From Chloranthus sessilifolius (Eukaryota > Streptophyta > Magnoliopsida > Chloranthales > Chloranthaceae): a stretch of 64,000 nucleotides of DNA. The notes below the pieces were generated by a model. The model was not told where the DNA came from, searched no databases, and saw only the letters and a program-made list of their open reading frames with translations. Positions within the stretch are counted from its first letter, which is position 1, and each line of letters begins with the position of its first letter. A program made the position numbers and the translations under genes. Location of the stretch: positions 100,193,097 to 100,257,096 of the forward strand of contig CM037590.1 of assembly GCA_021018995.1 (NCBI GenBank). The letters run 5' to 3'. Positions 43,106 through 53,812 of the stretch are shown here, in pieces.

Positions 43106-44982
43106 AAGTCTAAAAATTCCGTCGAATGCAGTTCTACTCCTCCCATCTTCATCAGCTGCTTCTGTATTCTGTCTATCTGTTCTTTCAATTGCTCTGATTC
43201 TTTTGAGGCTGTAGCAGGGACTGCCTCCCCTTGATTTTGTTTGGCCCTGGGTGTGACGATGGTGGGCCTGGGAGAGTCAAAGCCGGCAACTCCTCCACTG
43301 TTGCAGATCTCGTCCTCCTCGTACTGTTGGTCATTGTACTGGTGAGGGGCGAGGTCTGCTATTTAGACTTGGGGGTGATGGGTTGGATGACCTGGTGGGG
43401 CCACAAGGTTTGTAGGGGATGGGAAGGAATGAATGGATGAGTGGTTTGTGGATGAATGATGTGCTGAGCTGGGTGCACATTTTGGGGGTGACGGGGGTGT
43501 GGTTGATGTGGCGGGATGCTGTAGGCGTGGGTTTGAGGAATGGAGTGGATCGGATTTTCCGTTGGAGGTGGGATGGGGGCGTAAGGGGTATAGGTGAATG
43601 AAGGGTACTGGTGGAGGGGTAAGGGGTTCGTGAACGAGCCTTGATGAGTGTGGGTGGATGGGCCTGGGGTTTGATGGATTTGGGCTTGATGGTTTTGGAA
43701 GGCTTGGGTTGATGGGCCTGGGTGTGGGGGTTGGTATGATTTTGGGATAATGGGCCATGTGGGTATTGGGTGTGGGATGATGGACCTTGGGCCTGGGTTT
43801 GATAGGTTTGGGTCCAAGGGCCTTGGGGGGCTTGGAACTGGGCCTGGGTCTGATAGGCTTGGGCATGGGCCTGAGTATGGTGGATTTAGGCTTGGGCCCA
43901 TGGGCCTTGAGGTTTTGGGCCTGTGCCTGATGGGTTTGGGCCTGAGAGGAGTGGTCTTGGGTCTGATGGGCTTTGGTCTGGGCCTGAGCTTGGGTTTGGG
44001 AGTGGGCCTGGGCCCATGGTTCTAAAGATATTTAAGCTTGGGCTCATAGATTTGTGTGGGTTTGGGCCTGAGATGAGTGGGCTTGGGCCTGTTGGGCTTG
44101 AGCTTGGGCCTGGGATTGATGTGGGGGATTTTGGATGGTATGAATGATGGGTGGTTGGGCATGGTCATGAGGGAATGGGGCATGGAATTTTGGCGACCTG
44201 GATGTGGGGTTTGGGATGTAGGGCTCCGAGAGGCAGCCCATAGGGCATACATCATTCTCATGTCCTCCATTGAGGACATGGATTCAGGTGTGAGATTGGA
44301 GGGTGACGGCCCACTCAAGGATGGAGGGGGTCGGGTGAAATTGGGCATGACCCGGGTATGGGGGGTATGGATGATTATGCTTGGAGGGTATGGATGTATG
44401 GCTATGGAAGATGGTGGGTTACTAGTCATACCCTGGGAAAAGTTGGGCATGACCTAGGTAAATGGGGGGTATGTTGGGATGTGGATGGGCCATGTGATGT
44501 GGATGGCATGTGAGATGAGGTGCATGGGATATAGGATGTAGGGGGCATGGATGATGAGGTGGATGGGACGTGGGAGGTAGGCGGGGGATGCGGGGGATGG
44601 GGCTCCTGATGGGGTCTTTGGGAGTAGGGGGTGCGGTAAGGGTGTATGGATGGGAGATGGGGATGTATGGGTTGGTTGGGAAATAAGGGGTTTCAGTAGG
44701 GGATGAGATGGGGGTATGTTGGGAGAATGTAAGGGAGGGGGATGGGGTGGATGTGAACACGGGCGCCCCAAATGGACCCGTGACATCGAACAGGGTTTGG
44801 GTGAAGGCGTCGGAGATCGGGTCTTCTCCTACATGGGAATGGGATGGGGATGATGGTGGAGATGTATCGGCTCTCGACATGATCCATTGACGAGTGTTAT
44901 ATCGATGTCTTGGGTAAGGGCTGAATACCTTCCTGATTCTCTTTCTACAGGTTGGGTTCAAGGTCACCGCAGTGACGGTCAC
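43106..44982 (-). pseudogene. gag: N-terminal proline/histidine-rich extension of Tat-1 gag
   Basis: ATG at 44982 starts a frame with a basic segment (RKRIRKVFSPYPRHRY) and an acidic Ser-rich segment, then about 1.4 kb of Pro/His/Ser/Thr/Asn-rich repeats (HP, PNP, THP words) in shifting frames. On the plus strand it is a purine-rich field of GGGCCTGGG, TTGGGCTTG and GGATGGG words. Such length is unusual for gag. It looks like slippage expansion rather than a folded domain. Confidence 0.6.
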
Positions 44983-46380
44983 ACCAAAAGTATATATATA
45001 TATTTTTGGTTTTTTAACTTTTCTTTATATATATATATATATATATATATTTTTTATTTTTATTTTTGGACTTTTCAAATGGAAATTAACTCCCCTATTT
45101 AAATGAATGATGATCTGGTGCCCTAGGAAATTTCCCGTCTCGGGTGATATATGCACCTTTAGTAGGTCCCATGGCGGGATGCAACACACTTCGGAAGAAG
45201 CGAAAGGGAACCCCTTCGTTCTATTGAAGGTGAGGGAATCCACGTAAACGACCCGATCCCCCGGAGCAAATCAATGAGAAGTCGCCTTCTTTTGACTAGG
45301 CGGGGGCATATTGGGTGTTATAGAATGTGGGAGGCTACTGCGGGCACTAATACCACTAATCGGGGAACTTGGGTGGTGGATTGGGCCTTAGATCGGGCTG
45401 CTTGAACCAAGTTTATACTGGGCGTATGTATTATATACGCCTGACCAAAACTAAGCAGATTTGGTTGGGCATATATATTATATACGCTTGGCTTAAATCT
45501 GGGGATTTTGGCTGGGCATATATATTATATACGCCTGAGTATTTCTGGGGATTTTTGGCTGGGCATATTTAATATATACGCCTGGCAAAAACTGTTCTTT
45601 CAGCTTGGTTTGATAGTGAACAGCAAGCCCAAAATGAGTCTTTTTGAACTGGTTTCCTGGGAGGGATGCTCCCGGGGATTGTTGTGTATGTTATCGGGTC
45701 ACTCCTTTCTGCTTCCTAGGGATACACGGCTGAATTTGGGTTATCTACACTCTCACCATTGTGGGTTTTTACGGCTTGGTCGGAATTGGAAACCCAACCG
45801 ATATACCTCCGACGCAAGCGCCTTCTCAGGTACTGGAAGGGGTGGTCCTTCTCAGGATCATCACCACTAGGGCTACTGCCTTACTGGGAACCGGGTAAGT
45901 TATATATGTGCCTAAACCCCCCGAAAACTACCCAAAACATGTAAAAATAAATTTGATTATGTCCCCACACTGTTGGTTCACTTTTAATTGCAGATTTTTA
46001 AAGGGGAGTGAATTAAAGTAGCCTTCAACGGGCCGGAGTTCAACGGTGAGATATGATGACTGAAATAAAGAGCGCACGTAGGCCCACCAAACGGCTAAGG
46101 CTCGTAAATGACTAAATTTTAAATGACGTGGAAAGTAGATGTGAGCAGGCCCGCCAAACGGCTCAGGCGGCTTAAATGACAAAATAGTAAAAACTAAAAT
46201 TTAAAGGCCCAAGTAGGCCCGCCAATCGGCTAAGGCACTTAAAGGACCGAATCGTAGGGGTGAGTATATTAGTAAAAACAACAAAAATGAAGGAAAAAAT
46301 AGCAGAAAATCAGAAAAATAGCAATGGTTAGTAAAGATTTTAAAAAAAGGCCAACAAGAGGGGAAGTGCTAGGGTGATTT
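44983..46380 (-). other. Leader of Tat-1 with palindromes
   Basis: No gene. (TA)n tracts at 44990-45050. Four copies of the GCGTATATA..TATACGC palindrome start at about 45420, 45467, 45514 and 45560, about 46-47 bases apart, separated by Gly/Trp-like filler. Further on, a repeat of AGGCCCRCCAA-CGGCTMAGGC words occurs at about 46080, 46145 and 46210, about 65 bases apart. Confidence 0.65.
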
Positions 46381-46397
46381 CCCCAGCAGAGTCGCCA
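46381..46397 (-). other. Primer-binding site of Tat-1
   Basis: Minus strand TGGCGACTCTGCTGGGG, two bases after the LTR end (..GGTTGCACA). This form, attributed to tRNA-Arg or similar in Ogre/Tat elements, differs from the Athila form. Confidence 0.75.
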
Positions 46398-46399
46398 TC

Positions 46400-48010
46400 T
46401 GTGCAACCATGGATTCTCTCGACCCGTCGCGACGATGCGTTCTTGATGGAATAAATGTAGAGTCGCCACCCGGAGCTTTTGATGACCCGGGAAACCTTTA
46501 AATCAATATTTTGAGCACCGAAGTGCTAAATATGACTCTGATTTACCAGTTTTTGCCAAAGACTCTAGGGTAGGGGCTTCGGTTATCAATCGGGAAGGGT
46601 TTAGGCACCCGATCAACCCGCACGTAGCGGTCTCTATCTATGGCCAAAATGAAAAATAAATGGCCGAGCTTCTGCTTGCCCGAAGGCAATATGGTCCTAT
46701 CAAGCTTTGAGCCAAACCGAAATTTCGGCGACATAACGGCTTGAATCCTTGGATGGAGGAAACACCAAGAAGGTAGAGGAAGAGAGGGGTGAGCTGGAGC
46801 TCACGGGCGCTTGTTGCACCGTAAAAGACCTTCACTTCGGTGTACTTCCGATGGCTTTAATTGGCTTAAACGGTAGGAGAATGGATTCTAATTCTAGGAA
46901 TCAGTAGATGGGAAGTATAGGGTGAAGCTAGAGACTAAGCTTGACATAAAAGAGTGATCTAATGGTTGAAATGGATTGAAAGGGGTGAACTAAGCATGCT
47001 GAAATTCTGGTTGAAGAATGAAAAATAAAAGGGAACTTTCTCTCACTAGGGCTTTCTCTTAAGCTAAAAAACTTTCAACCCTAATTTTTTTCAACCCTTT
47101 GGGAAGAGGGGGTGCCTCTCTATTTATAGAGAAAAGGTGGGTTAGAGGGTTACTTAAGAGCTAATTGGTTTAGCTATTAGGTAATTCCCCATCTAAGGTT
47201 TTCTAGGTTTTTAGAGTCTTAGGGGTTTGGGGAACCGGTTTCAATGGCAGATGATGGGGTGAGACCATAGGTGACTTAAGGGTTGCATATAAGCTCAAAG
47301 GGGGTGCAACCAACCTTAAGCCACCCACCTCAACCAAGGGGATGGCCAAAAGGTCAAACACAATGAAGGAATTTTGAGCATCCGATGACAGTTACTGTAG
47401 CTAAGCTAGGCGTATATATTACATACGCCCAATTTATGTACAGTGATTTTCATGAAAACCAGAGGAGATCTGAGAAGGTGGGTGCCCATGGTGGGCCCTA
47501 CCTATGCTGGGCGTATGTATTATATACGCCCGGCCAAATTTGGCCCAAAAATTCCAGGCGTATATAATATATACGCCTGACCAAACTGGGGCCAAATTTG
47601 TTGGGCGTATGTAATATGTACGCTTGAGCAAAAGTCATGATTTTATGTAAAACTTCAATCGGTCATAAGTTATGAACCATAACTTCAAATCAGGTGGTCT
47701 TTGGCTTGCTGGAAAGCTAGAGAAGTCCTCCTTCCAATGATATATGGCTCATCCTCGACAGTGGTCTATGTAAAATGATGTAGCTCTCCTCCCATCAATT
47801 GCTCAGAAGGGTTTAAGTTGGGTCTGGGAAGGGATCATAGGGTTTAGCGGTGATCTCTAAGGGTTGGGGGAATGGTTCTAAAGGTTTCAGGGTGATTCCT
47901 AAAGGTTTGGGTAGGTTCCTAAGGGTTCAGGGGTGCCATCGGAAGCACAGGGGTACATCTCTCTCAGAGTACAGACTAATCGGGCCTTGGGCCGAATTTA
48001 GGTGTCTACA
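46400..48010 (-). repeat. 5' LTR of Tat-1 (1,611 bp)
   Basis: On the minus strand starts TGTAGACACC (typical Tat start) and ends GGTTGCACA. Contains four palindromes (about 47409, 47508, 47553, 47600) and, about 280 bases further along the minus strand, a consensus TATA box CTATAAATAG (47121-47130). The right flank ATAAC (48011-48015) is half of the target duplication; the partner is outside the window or lost. Confidence 0.85.
47120..47131 (-). promoter_or_regulatory. LTR TATA box of Tat-1
   Basis: Minus strand CTATAAATAG in U3, downstream of the LTR palindromes. Confidence 0.6.
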
Positions 48011-48660
48011 ATAACTTTTAAATGAGCATTGGAATGACACCTTATGAAGCTCTCTATGGAAGGCGGTGTAGATCGCCTATCAATTGGGAATAAATCAGTG
48101 AAAAGTTTATACTGGGTCCGAAAAAACTTGAAAATAATGCCACTATCGTTCGTATGATACGAGAGAGACTTAAATCGGCTCAGAGCAGATAGAAGAGTTA
48201 TGTCGATATCAAAAGAACGAGTGTAGACTTTGTCGTTGGTGATCATGTATTCCTTAAGATATTGCTCTTGAAGGGCATTATGAGATTTGGGAAGAGAGGA
48301 AAGCTAAGTCCTCGTTACGTTGGACCTTTGAAGTTTTGGGTCGAGTCGGTGAGGTCGCCTATCGAATTTGATTAGTACCATTGTTTGATTAGGTACATAA
48401 CGTATTTCATGTATCCATGCTCTAAAAGTAGGTAAAGATTCCTACACATGTATTAAACGATTAGCCGATCGAGATGTATGAAGACATGACTATGACAGAA
48501 GAAGTGGCCCAAATTTTGGATAGAAAAGAGCAAATTCTACGTACGAAGGTTATCCCTTTAGTACTTGTCAAGTGGTGAAATCATCCTGACGATGAAGCGA
48601 CTTGGGAGCGCGAGGTGTAAATCAAGGAGCTATACCCTTAGTTGTTTGAGGAACATTAAA
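48011..48660 (+). pseudogene. pol: Integrase C-terminus and chromodomain of Del-2
   Basis: Similar to Del-1 25420-26075: MSIGMTPYEALYGRRCRSPI, then LKLLLLKGIMRFGKRGKLSPR-like text, and after several frame changes LDRKEQILRTKVIPLVLVKW and DDEATWE of the chromodomain, ending LFEEH then TAA at about 48659. Many stops and shifts: an old copy. Confidence 0.8.
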
Positions 48661-50480
48661 TGGCAAGGGCTCTGTGTTGTGCCAGTTTTAAATTTTTCTT
48701 GTAATTCATGTTTTGACCACTCAAATTATGAGTCATGTGTGTAGACCCAAACTGAGATCAATCAAACATAATGGTGCAAATTGATGGACAAATTATGGAT
48801 GAGCTACTGTCGGAATTGTGGGGTGTGGGTTAGTTATATACAAATTTGGTGTGTGAGTAATGTATAAAGGATGATGTATAACTTGCATTTTAGGTACAGT
48901 CAAAGGCTATTTTAACAAGGGATTTTGGAGACAAAGAAATGTCACTTTCCTATGTTTTTCGAAAAAAATTTCAATCGATTTTGTGGCCTATATATATGGC
49001 ATGCGATTTTTTGCCCTCCGCAATCAATTTTTCAAATCTGTTGTTCTTCTTTCTCTTAGAGGGTACTGAATATGATTTGCGGTTTCTGGGTTAATGATTT
49101 TCATCTCAAGGTCCATATCTTTCTTTGTGGATATATTCTTGCCAACTATTTAGAACGATACTTCGTTAAGTAGTAGAAGTGAGGTTTTGTAATTACCTAT
49201 GCATGAGTTAACTGATCCATCACTCTGACTCTTGAGTGAGCACAGGTCCGATTAGTGCGAAATGGACATTCTTGGTGTAAAGCTCATAATATAGTTTTTA
49301 TCAGTGTGTGGTCAATCTTTAGATGATGTGTTGTAGCAAATCTCCATTCAACTCTGCGGCTTTGACCGTGTGTAATTTCACTTTGTCGTAATGTATGTAA
49401 TTTCGCTTCGTCGTAGCATTCGCTGTGTGTGATTTGAGTTTCACAAATGATTACTATATAGACTACCCAAGTGTCACGTTGTTCACATACGAAGGAGAAA
49501 ATTTCTTACAGAGGGGTAGTGGAGTACCTTCTCTTTTACGGAGATTTTGAAGGGTGGATTGTCAGTGTGAACACGTGTGGGTATAATGATTTTAGGCGTA
49601 GATAATTTGACTATGGCAGTGAGTGTGTGATTGTGTCAAGTGACCTGGATCGATGTGTGGACTGCGAGGAGGATACGTGCGTGTGACTTGAGGTTTTGTA
49701 GTTGCGAATATTTGCATACATTAGTGATAATTGTTTGTGAGGACCTGGTCAAGAGGACGTTGAATCTTGGTGAGGATACCCAGATAGGTGGCGCTAAGAA
49801 ATAGCTGCAAACCTTAGATTGAATTGGTTTCAAGGTAATTGAAAGAAACTGAAGTAATTTTATTCGTGGTGATGTATATGCATGTTCATGTGGGAATTAG
49901 AGACTTACGCAGATGTGATGGGTAAGGCGTTGGTTATAGAGAAAATCATAGTGTATCCCTTATAGTATGTGTTTAATCTCAGAACATGTTAATATCATGC
50001 TTTGGATATATGATCAATGCTATTAGCTCATCTGTTGATATATGTATGTGGAGATCTTTATTACAATTAATGGTACATGTTGACAATTAATGGTTGGAAG
50101 ATTTTTTTTTTCCTTTATGATGATGGTTAAATTTAAATTATGATCCATATGATTAGTTCTGGGTTGACAATTTCATGGATAGTATATTTTGTAGTTGATT
50201 TTCTATAAATATAGTTTAGCAGATGATTATCTTATTGGATAATCGGTGGTACGCCAATCTTGTGATATGTGAATTTTCATGCCAGATGATGGATAATTTG
50301 GTTGAGAAGAAAAAATACAATCTTTCATTATGAACTCAATATGGATAATTGATTGCATGATTATAAGAAATTCATTTCTTCGTTCAGGATGCATGCGTTG
50401 TTTCATCATAATGGGTAAGTTTTTAACAATAGGAATCGTTGTTAGTGAACTAGCATTTGGAAGTATAGTTGGTAATTTTT
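48661..50480 (+). other. 3' non-coding region of Del-2
   Basis: About 1.8 kb, A/T-rich. I tried for an extra ORF like that of Del-1 and found none. No repeats beyond short words. Confidence 0.6.
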
Positions 50481-50640
50481 GAGGACGAAAATTCCTATGG
50501 AGGGAAGAATGTAACAACCCCTAATTTATTGAGTATAAATCGATTCATATTTGGACGTGAGTGTTCAACTTGATGTGCATGATAAGACGTAGTTACTTAG
50601 GCCAATTTTCGAGGACAAAAATTTTATAAGGTGGGAAGAA
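50481..50640 (+). other. Duplicated polypurine tract / LTR start in Del-2
   Basis: GAGGACGAAAATTC..GGAGGGAAGAA followed by TGTAACAACCCC (50510) and, 131 bases later, GAGGACAAAAATTTT..GGTGGGAAGAA followed by TGTAACATCC (50641). Two successive polypurine/LTR junctions. Confidence 0.75.
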
Positions 50641-51727
50641 TGTAACATCCTGAAAATTTTAATTTTAAAGAGTATACCTCGGGATGCATGCTTGACTTTG
50701 AATAGTATACCTCGAGATGCATGCTCGTCTGGTCATTTGTTTGATCAAGTGAAAGTAAACTTGATGACTTAGGTTAGATTAGGTTTGAGGTGAAAGTGCA
50801 TGTGTGTGTGTGGTGTTAGATCTTTTGATAAGGTCATATACACCTGTTGTGGGTGTATGTGTTTTACACCAAAGATGGGATTGGGTTAAATAGGTTAAAA
50901 GCTAAGAGAACTTATTTCTCTTTGATTTTGGTTGGTGGTTAGAGAAAGAAGAAGAAGAAGAGAGGGAGTGAAGAAAGAAAGGAGAGTAAATGCTTATGAA
51001 GTGATGCATGGATCGTGCGTGGAAGTCGTGCCAAGGCGTTAAACTCTGTGGAAATCGCGTGTGATTTTGGGATTTTAAAGCTAGGAGTCGTAACCCTTGA
51101 TCCAAGCCATTGATTCACTCATATGTTGTATTTGAGGTAAGGTTTTGTTAATTTATGATGTGTATGACGTTTAAGCTTTTAATTTAATGTATAAATGTTG
51201 GATTAAAAGAGGGAAGAGAAGAAAAATTGAGAAAAGGGTGAAAACAAGAGAAACTGCCCGAAGAGGGCTGGGTTTCTGTCAAAATTGATTGATCGATTTT
51301 GAAAACCAATTAATCGATTTTGACAAAAAGCAAATCTAAGCATTGAAGCCCGAAACTGATTAATCGAATTAAATTTCGATTGATCGATTTTTGGTTTTGA
51401 TTAATCGATTTTTTTAATCGATTGATCGAATGGGTACTTCCAGTGCTGAAAAAGCTTGTTTTCTTGGAAAATCGATTAATCAATTTTTGGGTCGATTAAT
51501 CGATTTTAGAATTTCGATTGATCAATTTTGGGGTCGATTAATAGATTTTTGAAATTTTGATTGATCGATTTTGGGGGTCGATTAATCGATTTTGACTGTG
51601 CTTGCTGACACTGCTTTGGTATTTCTACCGTAACTTTTTACTCCAAACTTTGATTGACGCAATTCTTGTGGCGTTAGAAAGAGGACAACAAACTCTACAA
51701 CTTTTGTAATTTAATCATTTCGTTAAT
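50641..51727 (+). repeat. 3' LTR of Del-2, truncated by Athila-B
   Basis: Starts TGTAACATCCTG. At 51280-51600 it carries a cluster of TCGATTAATCGATTTT and TCGATTGATCGATTTT units spaced about 20-23 bases. The LTR stops at 51727, where Athila-B begins; the rest should lie beyond Athila-B. No small ORF in it is credible. Confidence 0.75.
51280..51600. repeat. Palindrome array ATTAATCGAT in Del-2 LTR
   Basis: About a dozen copies of GATTAATCGATTTT or GATTGATCGATTTT. In the last stretch (about 51476-51600) they run head to tail with a period of 20-23 bases, with GGGG or GAATT linkers. Confidence 0.85.
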
Positions 51728-53799
51728 TGTTGGTGTGCTTGCCTTCCCTCAAATGAGGGTCTAAAATCAACAATAAAACTAGGCAGACGCACTCATACTG
51801 ACCTGCAAGTATTGTTGTAGCAAGCTTTGAAAGAATGGTGAGTAAGGGAATGTCCACAGGGAGGTTGTTTAGAAATATGACAAATCTCCATATCTGTGTC
51901 AGATCTGGCACCCTAGCTATTAATAATTTAGTTAAAAGACAGGGGAGATGTTTGGAATGAGTTGTCACTTAAACTAAGCTACAATTTAAACAGAAGCTAT
52001 CTTGGATCGAGTTTAGGAGCTTAGATCTTACAGGGGAAGAGAGTAAAAACACAGAAAATGGAGAAGAGTAGCTTGGAGGTTGGTTTTCACTGAAATCAGA
52101 TTCAATTAATCATCCTACAGAGGTTCAGAGCACACAATTCCCTCGCTGGCTATAAGCACAGCTACAGGGTATAAACTCCACTCCAAATCACAGGATCCAC
52201 CTGGTCTTAAGGCTATGATCTGTCCACTTTAATGGTCACAGACCATCCTATAGAATTTATCGAATCCATGGATTGCAGCAGATGAATCCAATTAAAGCAT
52301 GAGCTTAGATTTATCTTAAGGTTATGATTTGTCCACTTTAATGGTCACAGACCATCCTAGGGATCTCCTACAAAGCCAGAGCCTCAATTAGAACAATTAA
52401 AATCATTACAGATGCTACAATTCTCAGGTCACAGACTCAAGGAATCACAGGAGCATCAGATCCAGAGAGATCAGATGGTATCCAAGAGGTCTACCAGTTA
52501 AGTGGGTGAGCTGATCTACAACTCCTCTACACAAATCCGATCGATCACCAAATGGAACCAAAGGAAATTTAAATCTAATTAAAGCATTAAAAACAACATT
52601 ATCATTGCAAACAAGGTCACTTTACAATGGAAATACTCTCAGATCTATAGTCTGTGCAGCTAGGAACCTATAATAGCACTCTTAACCTCACCCAATTACA
52701 GATCTAACTTCACTCCTTGCTACTCCAAGGGACTTAGCCAACCATGGTTGGGCTAAAGGAGGAAATGGAATTGCTTCGTAGGTGCTAATCTCAAGAATTT
52801 TAGCTCAGATCTCGATCCTCCCCACAATGGCAATTGGGGATCTCTATATATAGCTTTCTCCTCTATTTTTTCTGCCAAAAATATCTTCTGGAAGGTCATC
52901 AGAGTTTGTTCTAGTTCTGTTAAAGCATATGGGTCGGTTAGGGCTTTCTAGGGCATCTTCTGGAACCGTCGTGTCGGTCACCAAGTGCCTCAGATTGTGT
53001 GCAATGGGTCACTGAAGTACAACGTGTGCTTCTGAATTTAAAAGTTACGCACACGATTTGACGAGTTGAAGCTTCAGTTGGAATCAAGTATTTTGGTCCT
53101 TTCGCTAGGTTCTCAGATCCGTTCGATAGGATGAATCTTCGCTTGGAGTTCCAGCCTTCTCAGTCCTTGGTTTGGAGTATTCGACAGGTTCTACTCTTCA
53201 TTCCGCCATTTCGATAGGTTTGCTTTCAATCTTATCGAAAGGCTCAATCACCCTTCGATAGGTTCTGTTCTAGCATTCTCATCTCGATAGGTTCAAGAAA
53301 CCATTCGATAGGTTCCTTTGACTCTTCCGGCAAGTTTTTGATAGGATGGTTTCTTCTTTCCTTTCAATTGCTCGATAGGTTCTGAGATCCTATCGAACTC
53401 CTTAATCCATACGTATTCATTCTTCTTCTGCCTTCAGATCCTATCGAAGACCTCTTCAACTGCACGAATTCCTCCATTCTTTGCTTTCAACTCCTATAGC
53501 TGTCTTCAAGTGACCAATCGATAGGGCCTTCTCAGCCTGTTTTCACTTCCTTCTCCTTGCCCTGCTGTAGCCACGCGCTCCAAGAGTCTAGTGATGTGCT
53601 ACCCTCTGATATGTTGTTGCTAGGTTTGTCCTGTGCTAAGAGATAGCTCCTTTTTGGGCATTCTTGAGTGGTTTTCTGCATTAGTGCCTTCTTTTATTGC
53701 TGTCTACAAAATGCACTTGACAAGAGCTTATTAGTGTTCTCACAGGTCTATCAATGGTCAGGTTATAGGATGAAAAGTGGCATTTTTTACCACTTAACA
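51728..53799 (-). repeat. 3' LTR of Athila-B (2,072 bp)
   Basis: From TGTTGG (51728) to CTTAACA (53799). It has an internal direct repeat (GTCCACTTTAATGGTCACAG at about 52225 and 52333), a TATA-type CTATATATAG (52844-52853) and a cluster of TTCGATAGGTTC-type motifs at 53090-53560 in both orientations. Similarity to the 62177 LTR is clear for 52080-52660 and lost beyond. Confidence 0.8.
53090..53560. repeat. TTCGATAGG motif cluster in Athila-B 3' LTR
   Basis: Copies of TTCGATAGGTTC and its reverse (CTATCGAA), several 21-22 bases apart (for example TTCGATAGG, TTATCGAAAGG, TTCGATAGG at about 53213, 53235, 53257). Not a perfect palindrome, but both orientations alternate. Confidence 0.75.
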
Positions 53800-53812
53800 C
53801 ACCCCCAAACCT
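53800..53812 (-). other. Polypurine tract of Athila-B
   Basis: Minus strand AGGTTTGGGGGTG directly before the LTR start TGTTAAG. Same sequence type as in Athila-C. Confidence 0.8.

Larger units (their letters stand above)
30963..48010 (-). mobile_element. Tat-1: Tat/Ogre-type LTR retrotransposon with antisense genes (left end beyond Del-1)
   Basis: Minus-strand order from 48010 downward: 5' LTR, PBS, leader, gag, PR, RT, RNase H, second RNase H, integrase, tandem-repeat region, then plus-strand accessory genes. The dual RNase H marks the Tat lineage. Palindromes with GCGTATATA..TATACGC occur in the LTR (47409-47625), the leader (45420-45585) and between the two antisense genes (32265-32336). 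This ties that distal region to the same element and supports including the PMD gene (also 3073-4359). The 3' LTR is not found, so the left end is presumably outside the window. Sequence content here alone is about 17 kb, within the size of Ogre-like elements. Confidence 0.75.
48011..51727 (+). mobile_element. Del-2: 3' end of a second Del/Tekay chromovirus
   Basis: Begins inside integrase, where Tat-1 inserted, and runs through the chromodomain, a 2-kb 3' region, polypurine tract and the first ~1.1 kb of the 3' LTR, where Athila-B inserted. It is the oldest layer of the nest. It lacks any recognisable extra ORF, unlike Del-1. Confidence 0.8.

Noticed and set aside
43750..44457. Plus-strand Gly/Leu-rich ORFs opposite Tat-1 gag
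   Set aside because: Shadow of the proline-rich minus-strand coding tract; simple-sequence composition, no family resemblance.
48661..50480. Extra ORF in Del-2 equivalent to that of Del-1
   Set aside because: Checked for the YPRL..LFYQ and acidic-tail signatures on the plus strand; only short frames and none of the motifs.
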